DNA from: Spirochaetia bacterium
Lineage (GTDB): Bacteria; Spirochaetota; Spirochaetia; Treponematales; Breznakiellaceae
DNA: 26,870 bases
Direction of reading: 5' to 3'
NCBI GenBank assembly: GCA_026002305.1
Contig: BOBI01000010.1
Coordinates: 1 to 26,870, forward strand
A model generated the notes under the pieces. That model saw only the letters and a list, made by a program, of their open reading frames with translations. It was not told the origin of the DNA and ran no database searches. Both the position numbers and the translations under genes were made by a program. Shown here piece after piece: positions 18,405 to 25,788 of the stretch; the first letter of the stretch is position 1; the number at the start of each line of letters is the position of its first letter.

Positions 18405-19106
18405 CTAATTTAGCGCCGCATCCGGTTTGCCGGATACATAAACAGCAAACTCACCTTTTAGCTTGCCGTCTTGCACATCCCTTTCCGTAAGCGTTTTAAA
18501 AACATCCGCCGAGGAACCCCTTATGTATTCCTCGTGGATTTTTGTCATCTCCCGCCCCAAACAAACAAAACGCTCACTATCAAATTCGGCTAGATCCCCG
18601 AAAAGCTTAACAACCCTGAACGGTGATTCGTAAAGGACAAAAGCCGCTCCGCTTGCCAAAAGCTCCTTTAAACGCGCTTTCCGCCTTCCCGCACGCGGTG
18701 ATAAAAACCCTTCAAAAACAACGGTTTTATCCATACCGCACGCAACGCTGACTAAAGCCGAAAAGGCCGACGCACCGGGTATGGGCACTACCTTATGCCC
18801 TGCCGACCACGCCAACCGCGCAAGAACCGCTCCCGGATCACTTACCGCCGGTGTGCCCGCATCGCTTGCGTAGGCAACATCAAGACCATGATTAAGGGCA
18901 TCGATAACCTTACGGCCCGCAAACTTTTCGTTCTCGGATCTACAGGATAAAAGTTTAACTTTGATGTTAAAATGCGTCAATAGAGTAAGGGTTCGACGGG
19001 TGTCCTCGCAGGCAACGACGCCTACGGCCTTGAGGGTTTCCAGAGCGCGGAAGGTTATGTCCTGTAAATTGCCGATTGGTGTTGCGACTATATAGAGCGT
19101 TGACAT
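18405..19106 (-). CDS. rsmI: 16S rRNA (cytidine1402-2'-O)-methyltransferase RsmI
   Basis: SAM-dependent methyltransferase that adds the 2'-O-methyl group to C1402 in the ribosomal decoding centre. The tetrapyrrole-methylase fold is clear from TPIGNLQDITFRALE (about residues 9–23), ACEDTRRTLTLLTHF, SDAGTPAVSDPG and VPIPGASAFSAL. At 233 residues it is shorter than E. coli RsmI (286), lacking the C-terminal extension, which is common in small-genome and spirochaetal members. ATG at 19104–19106; the ribosome site is weak (GTAGGCAG). It starts 19 nt after guaB and is probably co-transcribed with it. Confidence 0.93.
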   Translation of the reverse strand: MSTLYIVATPIGNLQDITFRALETLKAVGVVACEDTRRTLTLLTHFNIKVKLLSCRSENEKFAGRKVIDALNHGLDVAYASDAGTPAVSDPGAVLARLAWSAGHKVVPIPGASAFSALVSVACGMDKTVVFEGFLSPRAGRRKARLKELLASGAAFVLYESPFRVVKLFGDLAEFDSERFVCLGREMTKIHEEYIRGSSADVFKTLTERDVQDGKLKGEFAVYVSGKPDAALN

Positions 19107-19125
19107 GGATTATTGCTGCCTACGC

Positions 19126-20559
19126 CTACATACGTGAATAATTAGGCGCTTCTTGCGTTATTTGCACATCGTGGGCATGGCTTTCGCGCAAGCCTGCGGC
19201 GGATATTTTGACAAACTTGCGGTAGCGTTTTAATTCGCTTATGTCTTTACAGCCGCAATAACCCATGCCTTTTTTTAACCCCGATACAAGTTGATGTAGG
19301 AATGAGCGCAGCTCGCCTTTGTACGGGACACGCCCTTCTATACCCTCCGGTGTGGGTTCCTCGTCTTTTGCTATCTGGTAGCGGTCGCCGCCGCCCTTTT
19401 TGAGCGCCCCAAGGCTGCCCATGCCCCGGTATTCTTTGTAGATGCGCCCGTCGTATATAATTTCGTTACCGGGGGACTCTTTAAGGCCGGCAAAGAGGTT
19501 GCCAATCATTACAAGGTCGGCGCCTGCGCCTATAGCCTTTGTTATATCGCCTGAAAACTTAATGCCGCCGTCGGCAATAACGGGAACCTTGCCCGCGGCT
19601 TCTTCGGCGCACTCCCAGACGGCCGTAAACTGAGGCACGCCGACACCTGCGACAACCCGTGTGGTGCAGATTGAGCCGGGGCCTATGCCTACTTTTATGG
19701 CGTCTGCACCATTGTCGATAAGGCGGCGCGCGCCGTCTTTGGATGCGACATTTCCGGCAATAACCGGTATATTAAACTCTTTCTTAAAGCCCTTTAGCGC
19801 GTCCATGACATTTTTGGTGTTTCCATGAGCGGTATCGAACACAACAAAATCGACATGGGCATTTTTTAAAAGCGGGCCGCGAATCATGTAATCCTGCGGG
19901 GAAATTGCCGCGCCCACAATCAAGCGCCCTGTGTTATCAGTGGCGGCGTAAGGGTGCTGGGCGTGTTTTTCCATGTCCTTTACGGTGATTAAGCCTGTAA
20001 GCCGGTTTTCGCTGTCTACAACCGGCAGCTTTTCAATACGGTTTTCGTCGAACTTGCGGCGGGCACTTTCTGTGGTGGGGGTGCCTTCCTCTTTAACAAT
20101 TTTCCGCGTCATCACATCCACAACCGAGAGCGTATCGTCGCTGCAAAAACGCAGATCGCGGCTCGTGATAATGCCGATAAGCCGCTTTCCCTTGTCCAGC
20201 ACCGGCATACCGGAAACATCGTAACGATCCATCATCGCCTTTATATCGCCGATTTTCGCTTCCTCGCCAATCGTTACCGGATTTTCTATAACCCAGTTAA
20301 GGTAGCGCTTTACATTACCAACTTGACGCGCCTGTTCATCCGGCAATAGGTTGCGGTGAATGACACCGGCGCCGCCTTCCAGCGCGATAGCAATCGCCAG
20401 CTTGTCTTCTGTTACCGTGTCCATTGCCGAGGAAATAACCGGTACATTAAGTTTTATCCCTTTGCACAACGTTGTTTTGACATCACAGTCTCTTGGCAGT
20501 ATCTCCGAATACCCGGGTAAAATAAGCACATCATCATAAGAATACGCTTCGTTAAACAT
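19126..20559 (-). CDS. guaB: IMP dehydrogenase
   Basis: Oxidises IMP to XMP with NAD+, the committed step to guanine nucleotides and so upstream of GTP for folate synthesis. The 477-residue protein has the split TIM barrel with two inserted CBS motifs (about residues 90–200), the catalytic loop [11 protein letters not shown] with Cys298, the flap region [16 protein letters not shown], and the usual C-terminal [18 protein letters not shown] at 20557–20559 is preferred to an in-frame ATG 18 nt upstream, because AGGAGA lies between the two and would serve the second. First gene of the guaB–rsmI–flgM run. Confidence 0.97.
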   Translation of the reverse strand: MFNEAYSYDDVLILPGYSEILPRDCDVKTTLCKGIKLNVPVISSAMDTVTEDKLAIAIALEGGAGVIHRNLLPDEQARQVGNVKRYLNWVIENPVTIGEEAKIGDIKAMMDRYDVSGMPVLDKGKRLIGIITSRDLRFCSDDTLSVVDVMTRKIVKEEGTPTTESARRKFDENRIEKLPVVDSENRLTGLITVKDMEKHAQHPYAATDNTGRLIVGAAISPQDYMIRGPLLKNAHVDFVVFDTAHGNTKNVMDALKGFKKEFNIPVIAGNVASKDGARRLIDNGADAIKVGIGPGSICTTRVVAGVGVPQFTAVWECAEEAAGKVPVIADGGIKFSGDITKAIGAGADLVMIGNLFAGLKESPGNEIIYDGRIYKEYRGMGSLGALKKGGGDRYQIAKDEEPTPEGIEGRVPYKGELRSFLHQLVSGLKKGMGYCGCKDISELKRYRKFVKISAAGLRESHAHDVQITQEAPNYSRM

Positions 20560-20693
20560 TCGATTTTCTCCTATCATTCATCATCTTAATATCATTCTAA
20601 AGATCAATGAAAGAAAAAACCATACATTGCGCGAAAACTTATTCGTTGCGGAGGGGTTGGTTGATTACAGCCCGTAAAACATAAAGCTGTTTT

Positions 20694-21425
20694 TTACCCT
20701 ATACATTCTTCTATTTCACGGCAATAGTTTTGAAAGTCCGGCGTGTGAATGATGCGCGGCTGTTCAAGCGGAATGGTGAATTGTTTTGTGATTGTGCCGC
20801 AGTTCATAAGAAGGACGGTGTCGGATAAAAAGACGGCTTCTTCTATGTCGTGTGTTACAAGGATCACAGTTATGCGAAGTTTGCGCCAGATGCGGGACAT
20901 TTCCACACGCAGTTGTTTGCGTGTAATTGCATCTAACGCGCTGAATGGTTCATCCAGCAGCAGTATACCGGGGTTACGGCAGAGGCAGCGTGCAAGGGCG
21001 GCTCGCTGCGCCATGCCACCTGAAAGGCGGCTCGGATATTCATCGCCTCTTTCGGCAAGGCCTACGAGTTGTAAAAGATTTTCTATTTGCGCGTTGTTTT
21101 TTTGTGTTTCTATTTGTTTGTTTTTTCTGCCGCGCACAGACGGAAAGGCAAGAAGTAAATTGCCGCGCACGGTTCTCCACGGTAAAAGACGTGCATCCTG
21201 AAACATAAAGCCTATGCGTGATTGTTCAAAGTTGATGGTTCCGCTGTCCGCAGCCTGCAGGCCGGCGATAAGTTTTAAAAAAGTTGTTTTTCCGCAGCCG
21301 CTTTTTCCTACAATGCTTGTAAATGATCCCGTTTGAACTTCCATAGTTAGATTTTGTACGGCTTTAATTTCCACCATGTTGTTTTGAAAAGTTTTGTTTA
21401 AATTGCTGACATAAATCGCGCTCAT
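20694..21425 (-). CDS. ABC transporter ATPase, NitT/TauT (SsuB-like) family
   Basis: Cytoplasmic ATP-hydrolysing subunit, 243 residues. All motifs are intact: Walker A GKSGCGKTT at 40–48, Q-loop FMFQDARLLPWRTV, signature LSGGMAQR at 134–141, Walker B ILLLDEP with Glu159, and switch His in VTHD. The LLPW motif after the Q-loop is characteristic of the nitrate/taurine/sulfonate/thiamine-precursor group. AAGGA lies before ATG 21425. It begins 4 nt after the permease stop. Substrate cannot be read from the ATPase, and no substrate-binding protein is encoded in the window. Confidence 0.9.
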   Translation of the reverse strand: MSAIYVSNLNKTFQNNMVEIKAVQNLTMEVQTGSFTSIVGKSGCGKTTFLKLIAGLQAADSGTINFEQSRIGFMFQDARLLPWRTVRGNLLLAFPSVRGRKNKQIETQKNNAQIENLLQLVGLAERGDEYPSRLSGGMAQRAALARCLCRNPGILLLDEPFSALDAITRKQLRVEMSRIWRKLRITVILVTHDIEEAVFLSDTVLLMNCGTITKQFTIPLEQPRIIHTPDFQNYCREIEECIG

Positions 21426-21429
21426 GCCG

Positions 21430-22191
21430 CTAGTCCTTGTTTTCGCTATTGCGCATGACGCGGCTTGTTATCAAATGCAATATATTATCAAAAAGCAGTC
21501 CTAAAATACCAATGCTGATAATGCCTACAAAAACTATATCAATACGAGCCATTTGCTGTGCGTCGGTAATTAAATAGCCAATGCCGGATGCCGCCGCAAA
21601 AAGTTCCGCGCCAAGAAGCGCGCGCCATGCATACCCAAAGCCAAGACGCAATCCGGTAACAATTTGCGGCATTGCCCCCGGTATTAAGATATGTTTTAAT
21701 TTACCGGCAAATGAAAGTTCAAGGGATTGCGCAAGTTCCAGCCAGCGCTCCTCTACAGATTCAAGACCGCTTTCCGCGTTTAAAAAAACCGGAAAAAAAG
21801 TTGCGAGTACAATAACGGCAAGTTTGGAAGCCTCGCCCAGACCGAACCACAAAATTAAAAGCGGTATCATGGCAAGCGGCGGCACGGCACGGATAAATTC
21901 AAAAATTGCGTAAAAAAATCTTTTTTGTATGGAGGAGAAATAAAAAATAAATGCCACAGGCAGCGCGGCGCACACCGAAATACCAAAACCGGCAAACACG
22001 CGAAAAAGGCTTATGCTTAAATGTTTGTACAGTGCGCCGCTTTTTAAGAGGGCCGCCGCCGCCGCAAGGACTTTTGTTGGGGCGGGGATTAAGTACGCGT
22101 TTACAAGTTTGTTAGCCGAAAGAAATTGCCACGAGGCCGCCAAAAGCAGCGGCAATAAAATGAAATTTATTGTTTTAAAGAATTTGCTCAT
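21430..22191 (-). CDS. ABC transporter permease, NitT/TauT (SsuC-like) family
   Basis: Inner-membrane permease of 253 residues with about six hydrophobic helices and the cytoplasmic coupling loop LELAQSLELSFAGKLKHILIPGAMP (EAA motif; quoted region spans roughly residues 154–178). ATG at 22189–22191 is preferred; a TTG one codon earlier is also in frame. The start lies 10 nt after the stop of the PTPS gene and the stop 4 nt before the ATPase gene, so PTPS, permease and ATPase form one tight unit. Substrate unknown; taurine, thiamine-precursor or pterin-like ligands are all possible, the last suggested only by the neighbour. Confidence 0.88.
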   Translation of the reverse strand: MSKFFKTINFILLPLLLAASWQFLSANKLVNAYLIPAPTKVLAAAAALLKSGALYKHLSISLFRVFAGFGISVCAALPVAFIFYFSSIQKRFFYAIFEFIRAVPPLAMIPLLILWFGLGEASKLAVIVLATFFPVFLNAESGLESVEERWLELAQSLELSFAGKLKHILIPGAMPQIVTGLRLGFGYAWRALLGAELFAAASGIGYLITDAQQMARIDIVFVGIISIGILGLLFDNILHLITSRVMRNSENKD

Positions 22192-22201
22192 CAATTATCC
22201 A

Positions 22202-22579
22202 CTATCCACGTTCATAGCGTGCCATGTTGGTGTGCGTTTCAAACACCTCCACGGCGTACAACAGCGAAGGATCGGCGCCATTGGCGGTAAGCTCGGCCTC
22301 GACACCCGTAAAAATAAATTGGGCAATGCGCTCCGCGCTGGGATCGCCTTTAAAAAACGGATTGTCGTTAAGGTTTGTATGGTCAAGATGACCGGTTACT
22401 TTTTTTAACGCACCCTTTAGCACGCCAAAATCCACAAGCATACCGCCCGAATCCAAAGTGCCGCCGTGAGCAAAAAGTCTGACACGGTAATTGTGCCCGT
22501 GAAGGTTTTCACACTTACCATGATAATGGCTTAAAAAATGCGCCGCTGCAAAATCTGTTTCAACACGTACTGTCCACAT
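22202..22579 (-). CDS. 6-pyruvoyltetrahydropterin synthase paralog, PTPS-III type
   Basis: T-fold enzyme of 125 residues. Zinc ligands His14, His27 and His29 are present; the active site reads KCENLHGHNY, with Cys23 followed by Glu24, and the LDHTNLND segment (Asp66/His67) and VEVFET glutamate complete the site. In PTPS-III proteins a glutamate replaces or accompanies the catalytic cysteine, and they turn dihydroneopterin triphosphate directly into 6-hydroxymethyldihydropterin, replacing FolB; this bypass is described for folB-less spirochaetes. Here folE, folK, folP and pab genes lie next door with no folB, which supports that role. QueD (queuosine synthesis) is the main alternative, but no other que gene is seen. 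No ribosome site precedes the ATG. Confidence 0.78.
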   Translation of the reverse strand: MWTVRVETDFAAAHFLSHYHGKCENLHGHNYRVRLFAHGGTLDSGGMLVDFGVLKGALKKVTGHLDHTNLNDNPFFKGDPSAERIAQFIFTGVEAELTANGADPSLLYAVEVFETHTNMARYERG

Positions 22580-22585
22580 AAAATT

Positions 22586-22614
22586 ATTATACTTTCAAAA
22601 CGTGACAGGTGCAA
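22586..22614 (-). promoter_or_regulatory. Promoter for PTPS-III, probably giving leaderless mRNA
   Basis: On the minus strand a perfect TATAAT (22591–22586) lies 17 bp downstream of TTGCAC (22614–22609). Only six bases separate the -10 box from the ATG at 22579, so transcription would begin at or within a base of the start codon. No Shine–Dalgarno sequence is present, consistent with leaderless translation. Confidence 0.6.
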
Positions 22615-22644
22615 TGTGAGGCGGACCAAGAGGCCGGTTTTTGC

Positions 22645-22702
22645 CCTGTCTTTCCGGTAACAGGCTTTATAGCCGCCGCCTTACGGCGGCGCCCTGTGTT
22701 AC
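22645..22702 (-). other. Nested hairpin with alternative pairing
   Basis: An inner 7-bp stem GCCGCCG/CGGCGGC (22672–22678, 22684–22690; 5-nt loop) lies inside an outer stem GTAACAGG (22657–22664) with CCTGTGTTAC (22693–22702), 8 bp with a 2-nt bulge. A second CCTGT at 22645–22649 can pair instead with ACAGG at 22660–22664, so two folds exclude each other. No T-tract follows on either strand, so this is not a plain terminator. Confidence 0.55.
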
Positions 22703-22836
22703 TTTTCATTCAACCACCACAATATAGGTGATGGCGCTATTGACAGTAGTAAGCAGGTTTCTGTCCTTGTGTCTAACATTGATTTGGGCATAAGAATACT
22801 CTAGCCAATACGGAAAAATTGTTCACTAGCAGTACA

Positions 22837-23469
22837 TCATGTAAGCGAATGATGATCCAGTGTCAGAAAATTCCGTAACAATGTTTTGCCGCCTTCTGTG
22901 AGGATTGCCTCGGGGTGAAATTGTACACCGAATACCGGATACTTGCGGTGTTTGATTCCCATGATCACGCCGTTTGCGGTACTGGTGTCTATAGCGCTGG
23001 TGTCCGCGATTGGAATAAGACATTCAGGCAGGGTTTCGGGGGCGATTACGAGTGAATGATAGCGTGTTGCGTTAAAACCCTGCTTGATACCGGCAAACAA
23101 TTGTTCACCCTGCTTGAAAAATATTTTACTGCATTTGCCGTGCATTGGTTCTTTTGCTTTAACAATCTGCGCGCCAAAAAATTGCCCGATACACTGATGT
23201 CCCAAGCATACTCCCAATATTTTTTTTGTACGGTGTAATGCTTTGATTGCCGGAAGACAGACACCGGCTCCATCGGGGTTGCCAGCTCCGGGTGAAATAA
23301 TCAGGTTGTCAAATGACATTTTTTCCAATTCGCTAACAGTTATTTTATCATGATAAAAAACACCGATATGCGAGGCTGTAATTTCTTCAAGGTATTGTAC
23401 AATGTTATATGTAAACGAATCGTAGTTGTCTATTACGATTGTAGAAAAACCGCCGCTAGAATTACTCAA
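22837..23469 (-). CDS. pabA: Aminodeoxychorismate synthase glutaminase (PabA)
   Basis: Class I glutamine amidotransferase, 210 residues, that releases ammonia from glutamine for PabB. The triad is seen as Cys88 in GVCLGHQ and His185/Glu187 in QFHPEA. The start is taken as TTG at 23467–23469: AAGAGGT lies 6–7 nt upstream and the protein then reads MSNSSGGFSTIVIDNYDSFTYN, with DNYDSFTYN the usual beginning of the family. The TTG start overlaps the pabBC stop by 8 nt, which implies translational coupling of the two subunits. Anthranilate synthase component II is a close relative; the folate neighbours favour PabA, although dual use cannot be excluded. Confidence 0.9.
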   Translation of the reverse strand: MSNSSGGFSTIVIDNYDSFTYNIVQYLEEITASHIGVFYHDKITVSELEKMSFDNLIISPGAGNPDGAGVCLPAIKALHRTKKILGVCLGHQCIGQFFGAQIVKAKEPMHGKCSKIFFKQGEQLFAGIKQGFNATRYHSLVIAPETLPECLIPIADTSAIDTSTANGVIMGIKHRKYPVFGVQFHPEAILTEGGKTLLRNFLTLDHHSLT

Positions 23470-25243
23470 GTTGTACCTCTTTTGCACCGCGTGCCGAATT
23501 AACACAGTAAATATGTGTAGCATAACGCAGGTCTTCTTTTGTGATAATTCTTTCGCGGCACTCACCGGCATTAAGCATTTTTTGTCGGAACACACCATTT
23601 AACAGGCCGCATGAAACAGGCGGCGTCCACAGACCGGGTTTTTTTTCTGAATCGGAAATTTCTACAATGATATTTGTCCGCGATCCCTCGGTAAGTTCAT
23701 CGCGTTCATTAAAAAACAATTCATCGTAGTATTTATTATAATTCACATGATAGTATGGGCGCACTGTTGTTTTGTGATACAAATAAACGTAAGTACTGTC
23801 CACGGTAAGCGGCGAAATACGCACTTTATTTACAGATGTTTCAACAATATTTTTATATTCAATTGTGTACGCGCCGCTTTTAAATAATAAAAGCCTAACC
23901 ATAACATCCGTACGTTCAGGACGATTTAATTGTTTACATATATCGACTTTTATATCATCATTGTACAAATACTTAAAATGCTTCGCCGATTTTTCAAGGC
24001 GTTCAAGGTGTTCGTCTAAATACAAAATTTTTCCATTTTGTAATTTCATTGTTTCTATCAATTGAAATTCACTGTTTAAAATGCGTGCTTTGGTTATAGT
24101 CTCCATCCATTCGTCTTGAATATCGCTGTCCCAGACAATCGCGCCGCCGACACGGTATTTCCAGCAGCGCTCGTGTTTTGACTTCTGCAAAATTCTAATA
24201 GGCACGCTGAATACGGCACCCGCCGCTTCACCTAAAACACCAGTTTCGGGGTTTAACAGACCTATCGTGCCGCAATAAATATTCCGCCGTCCTTTTTCAA
24301 GGCGGTTGATAATGTTCATGGTGCTTATCTTGGGTGCGCCGGTAATTGAGCCGCATGGATACAGTGCTCTAAACACATCATACAAGGTTGTGTTGTCTTT
24401 TAAATCCGCTTCAATTTGTGATGTCATTTGATGCACGGTTGGGTGTGTTTCTATTTCAAACAATTTTGTAACGCAAACAGAATTTGTTTTTGCTATGCGT
24501 CCAAGGTCGTTGCGAAGCAGGTCTACAATCATAACATTTTCGGCGCGGTTTTTTATATCGTTTTGTAAAAATGTTTTTAAAGCCTCATCTTCAGTTTTAT
24601 TTGCGCCGCGCCGTGCCGTGCCTTTCATAGGCTTGGTAATGATGTGTGCTTCGCAGCTTCCTTTAGGCGAAGCGATGTAATGAATCTTGAAAAACAATTC
24701 AGGCGAAAATGACAGCACCGTATCCCATTGATTTTTGATAAATGCGTTATACGGTGTCTTTTGTTTTGTTAAAAGATTTTCGTATAAGGTCATTTCAGGC
24801 TGATCTGTATCGGATTGGTTTGTATCATCACCATCAAATTGTACGTTAAACAACCCGCATGATGCGAGTTGATGTATATTAAAATCGTAGGTGTAATTTA
24901 CTTCGTATGTATTGCCAAGAGCGATTTCTTCGTGTATTTCATTTAGTGCGGCGGCGTAGTCATCATAAAAAATGTCGGGGTGAACAGTTAGTCCAATCTC
25001 GCGCACAGGATTTGGTTTATATGGTTTGTAATGATCGTATACTTCCGCATAGAGCAAAGGCAATTCCGATTTCACATCACAAGGGATAAAACAATCCCGT
25101 GCTTCGTAACGCAAATACATCAAAATATAATGCGATGCTTTTAATTTTTCGATTTCCATAAAAGCGTTTTGTACTTCGCTTGTGGTAAAGGCTACTATGC
25201 GTTGTAAAGGATTTTCAAAAGTTTTATCGGAAAATATTTGCAT
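23462..25243 (-). CDS. pabBC: Fused aminodeoxychorismate synthase I / aminodeoxychorismate lyase (PabB–PabC)
   Basis: A 593-residue fusion that makes p-aminobenzoate from chorismate and ammonia. PabB domain, about 80–385: TKPMKGTARRG, RAENVMIVDLLRNDLGRI, HQMTSQI, CGSITGAPKI and EWMETITKAR motifs, with the typically short and poorly conserved N-terminus. PabC domain, about 399–593: RLEKSAKHF, PLP lysine Lys491 in YHKTTVRPYY, and DELTEGSRTNI. The KPMKGT lysine marks the PabB type that uses this residue in catalysis rather than anthranilate synthase TrpE. The gene starts 4 nt after folK. It is clearly AT-richer than folP/folK (19 of 60 G+C at 23941–24000). Confidence 0.93.
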   Translation of the reverse strand: MQIFSDKTFENPLQRIVAFTTSEVQNAFMEIEKLKASHYILMYLRYEARDCFIPCDVKSELPLLYAEVYDHYKPYKPNPVREIGLTVHPDIFYDDYAAALNEIHEEIALGNTYEVNYTYDFNIHQLASCGLFNVQFDGDDTNQSDTDQPEMTLYENLLTKQKTPYNAFIKNQWDTVLSFSPELFFKIHYIASPKGSCEAHIITKPMKGTARRGANKTEDEALKTFLQNDIKNRAENVMIVDLLRNDLGRIAKTNSVCVTKLFEIETHPTVHQMTSQIEADLKDNTTLYDVFRALYPCGSITGAPKISTMNIINRLEKGRRNIYCGTIGLLNPETGVLGEAAGAVFSVPIRILQKSKHERCWKYRVGGAIVWDSDIQDEWMETITKARILNSEFQLIETMKLQNGKILYLDEHLERLEKSAKHFKYLYNDDIKVDICKQLNRPERTDVMVRLLLFKSGAYTIEYKNIVETSVNKVRISPLTVDSTYVYLYHKTTVRPYYHVNYNKYYDELFFNERDELTEGSRTNIIVEISDSEKKPGLWTPPVSCGLLNGVFRQKMLNAGECRERIITKEDLRYATHIYCVNSARGAKEVQLE

Positions 25244-25247
25244 AGGT

Positions 25248-25772
25248 CTAACAATCCAGATCGCTCATTTCAACAGACTTGTAAAACACAACGCCGCCGC
25301 GGTCGGCGCAGCCCGCTATTATTTCGTCTAACGGTTTGTTTTTAATTGCGCCGGAATTATAGACGTCGCGTAACGGCACCATAACAAAGGCGCGTTCAAA
25401 CATACGAGGGTGTGGAATGGTGAGAACAGGATTATCAGATTGCACATCATCATACAAAAGTATATCAAGATCGATGGTGCGCGGCCCCCAGCGGATAGTC
25501 CGCGTGCGTTCAAGATCATTTTCAATTTTGTGCAGTACATCTAAAAGTTTGTCCGGTTCAAGCGAAGTCCGCACACAGCAAACCATGTTCAGAAAAAAGT
25601 CCTGATCGGTATAACCTACAGGTTCTGTTTTATACATTTTTGAAAGCGCCGTTATACGCACCGCAGGATCGCCGTTAAGCAATTCAAGGGCGTGCGTTAT
25701 GTGCCGTTCCTTGCTGCCCATATTGGAGCCAAGCGCGATGTATGAAGTGTGTCCAAAGTCCGAATCATTCAT
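25248..25772 (-). CDS. folK: 6-hydroxymethyl-dihydropterin pyrophosphokinase (FolK)
   Basis: Transfers pyrophosphate from ATP to 6-hydroxymethyl-7,8-dihydropterin, preparing it for FolP. The 174-residue protein begins SYIALGSNMGSKERHI, has the KTEPVGYTDQDFFLNMV substrate loop and the signature RWGPRTIDLDILLYDD at 94–109; Asp101 and Asp103 bind Mg2+. Length and motifs are normal. No FolB domain is fused to it, in contrast to several other bacteria. ATG at 25770–25772, 16 nt after the folP stop; the ribosome site is weak, so coupling to folP is likely. Confidence 0.96.
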   Translation of the reverse strand: MNDSDFGHTSYIALGSNMGSKERHITHALELLNGDPAVRITALSKMYKTEPVGYTDQDFFLNMVCCVRTSLEPDKLLDVLHKIENDLERTRTIRWGPRTIDLDILLYDDVQSDNPVLTIPHPRMFERAFVMVPLRDVYNSGAIKNKPLDEIIAGCADRGGVVFYKSVEMSDLDC

Positions 25773-25788
25773 GGATGTATACTGCTTG

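Larger units (their letters stand above)
22580..22836. other. 257-nt gap between pabA and PTPS gene, structured
   Basis: No convincing gene. The part next to the PTPS start holds its promoter. The middle (22645–22702) holds a nested hairpin. The part next to pabA (about 22703–22836) has only short open stretches, including one of about 37 codons on the minus strand with no start or ribosome site. Composition varies sharply, with a GC-only core inside an otherwise mixed stretch. A dispersed intergenic repeat or a structured RNA leader are both possible. Confidence 0.55.

Noticed and set aside
20560..20577. Earlier ATG for guaB
   Set aside because: Its six codons contain the AGGAGA ribosome site of the downstream ATG, and IMP dehydrogenases begin near that second ATG.
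20578..20640. Promoter for guaB on the minus strand
   Set aside because: TTGATC and TAGAAT/TATTAA-like boxes exist but none has proper spacing, so no position can be supported.
20675..20697. GTAAAACA/TGTTTTTTAC hairpin after the ABC ATPase gene
   Set aside because: The stem is AT-only at the ends, needs a 2-nt bulge and overlaps the stop region, so it is too weak to call a terminator.
22202..22579. QueD for queuosine synthesis
   Set aside because: Not excluded, but the C+E active site, the surrounding folate genes and the lack of queC, queE or queF in the window favour the PTPS-III role.
23470..23598. N-terminal extension of PabA
   Set aside because: The added residues overlap the well-conserved end of PabC in another frame and are not seen in PabA proteins; a TTG with a ribosome site fits better.
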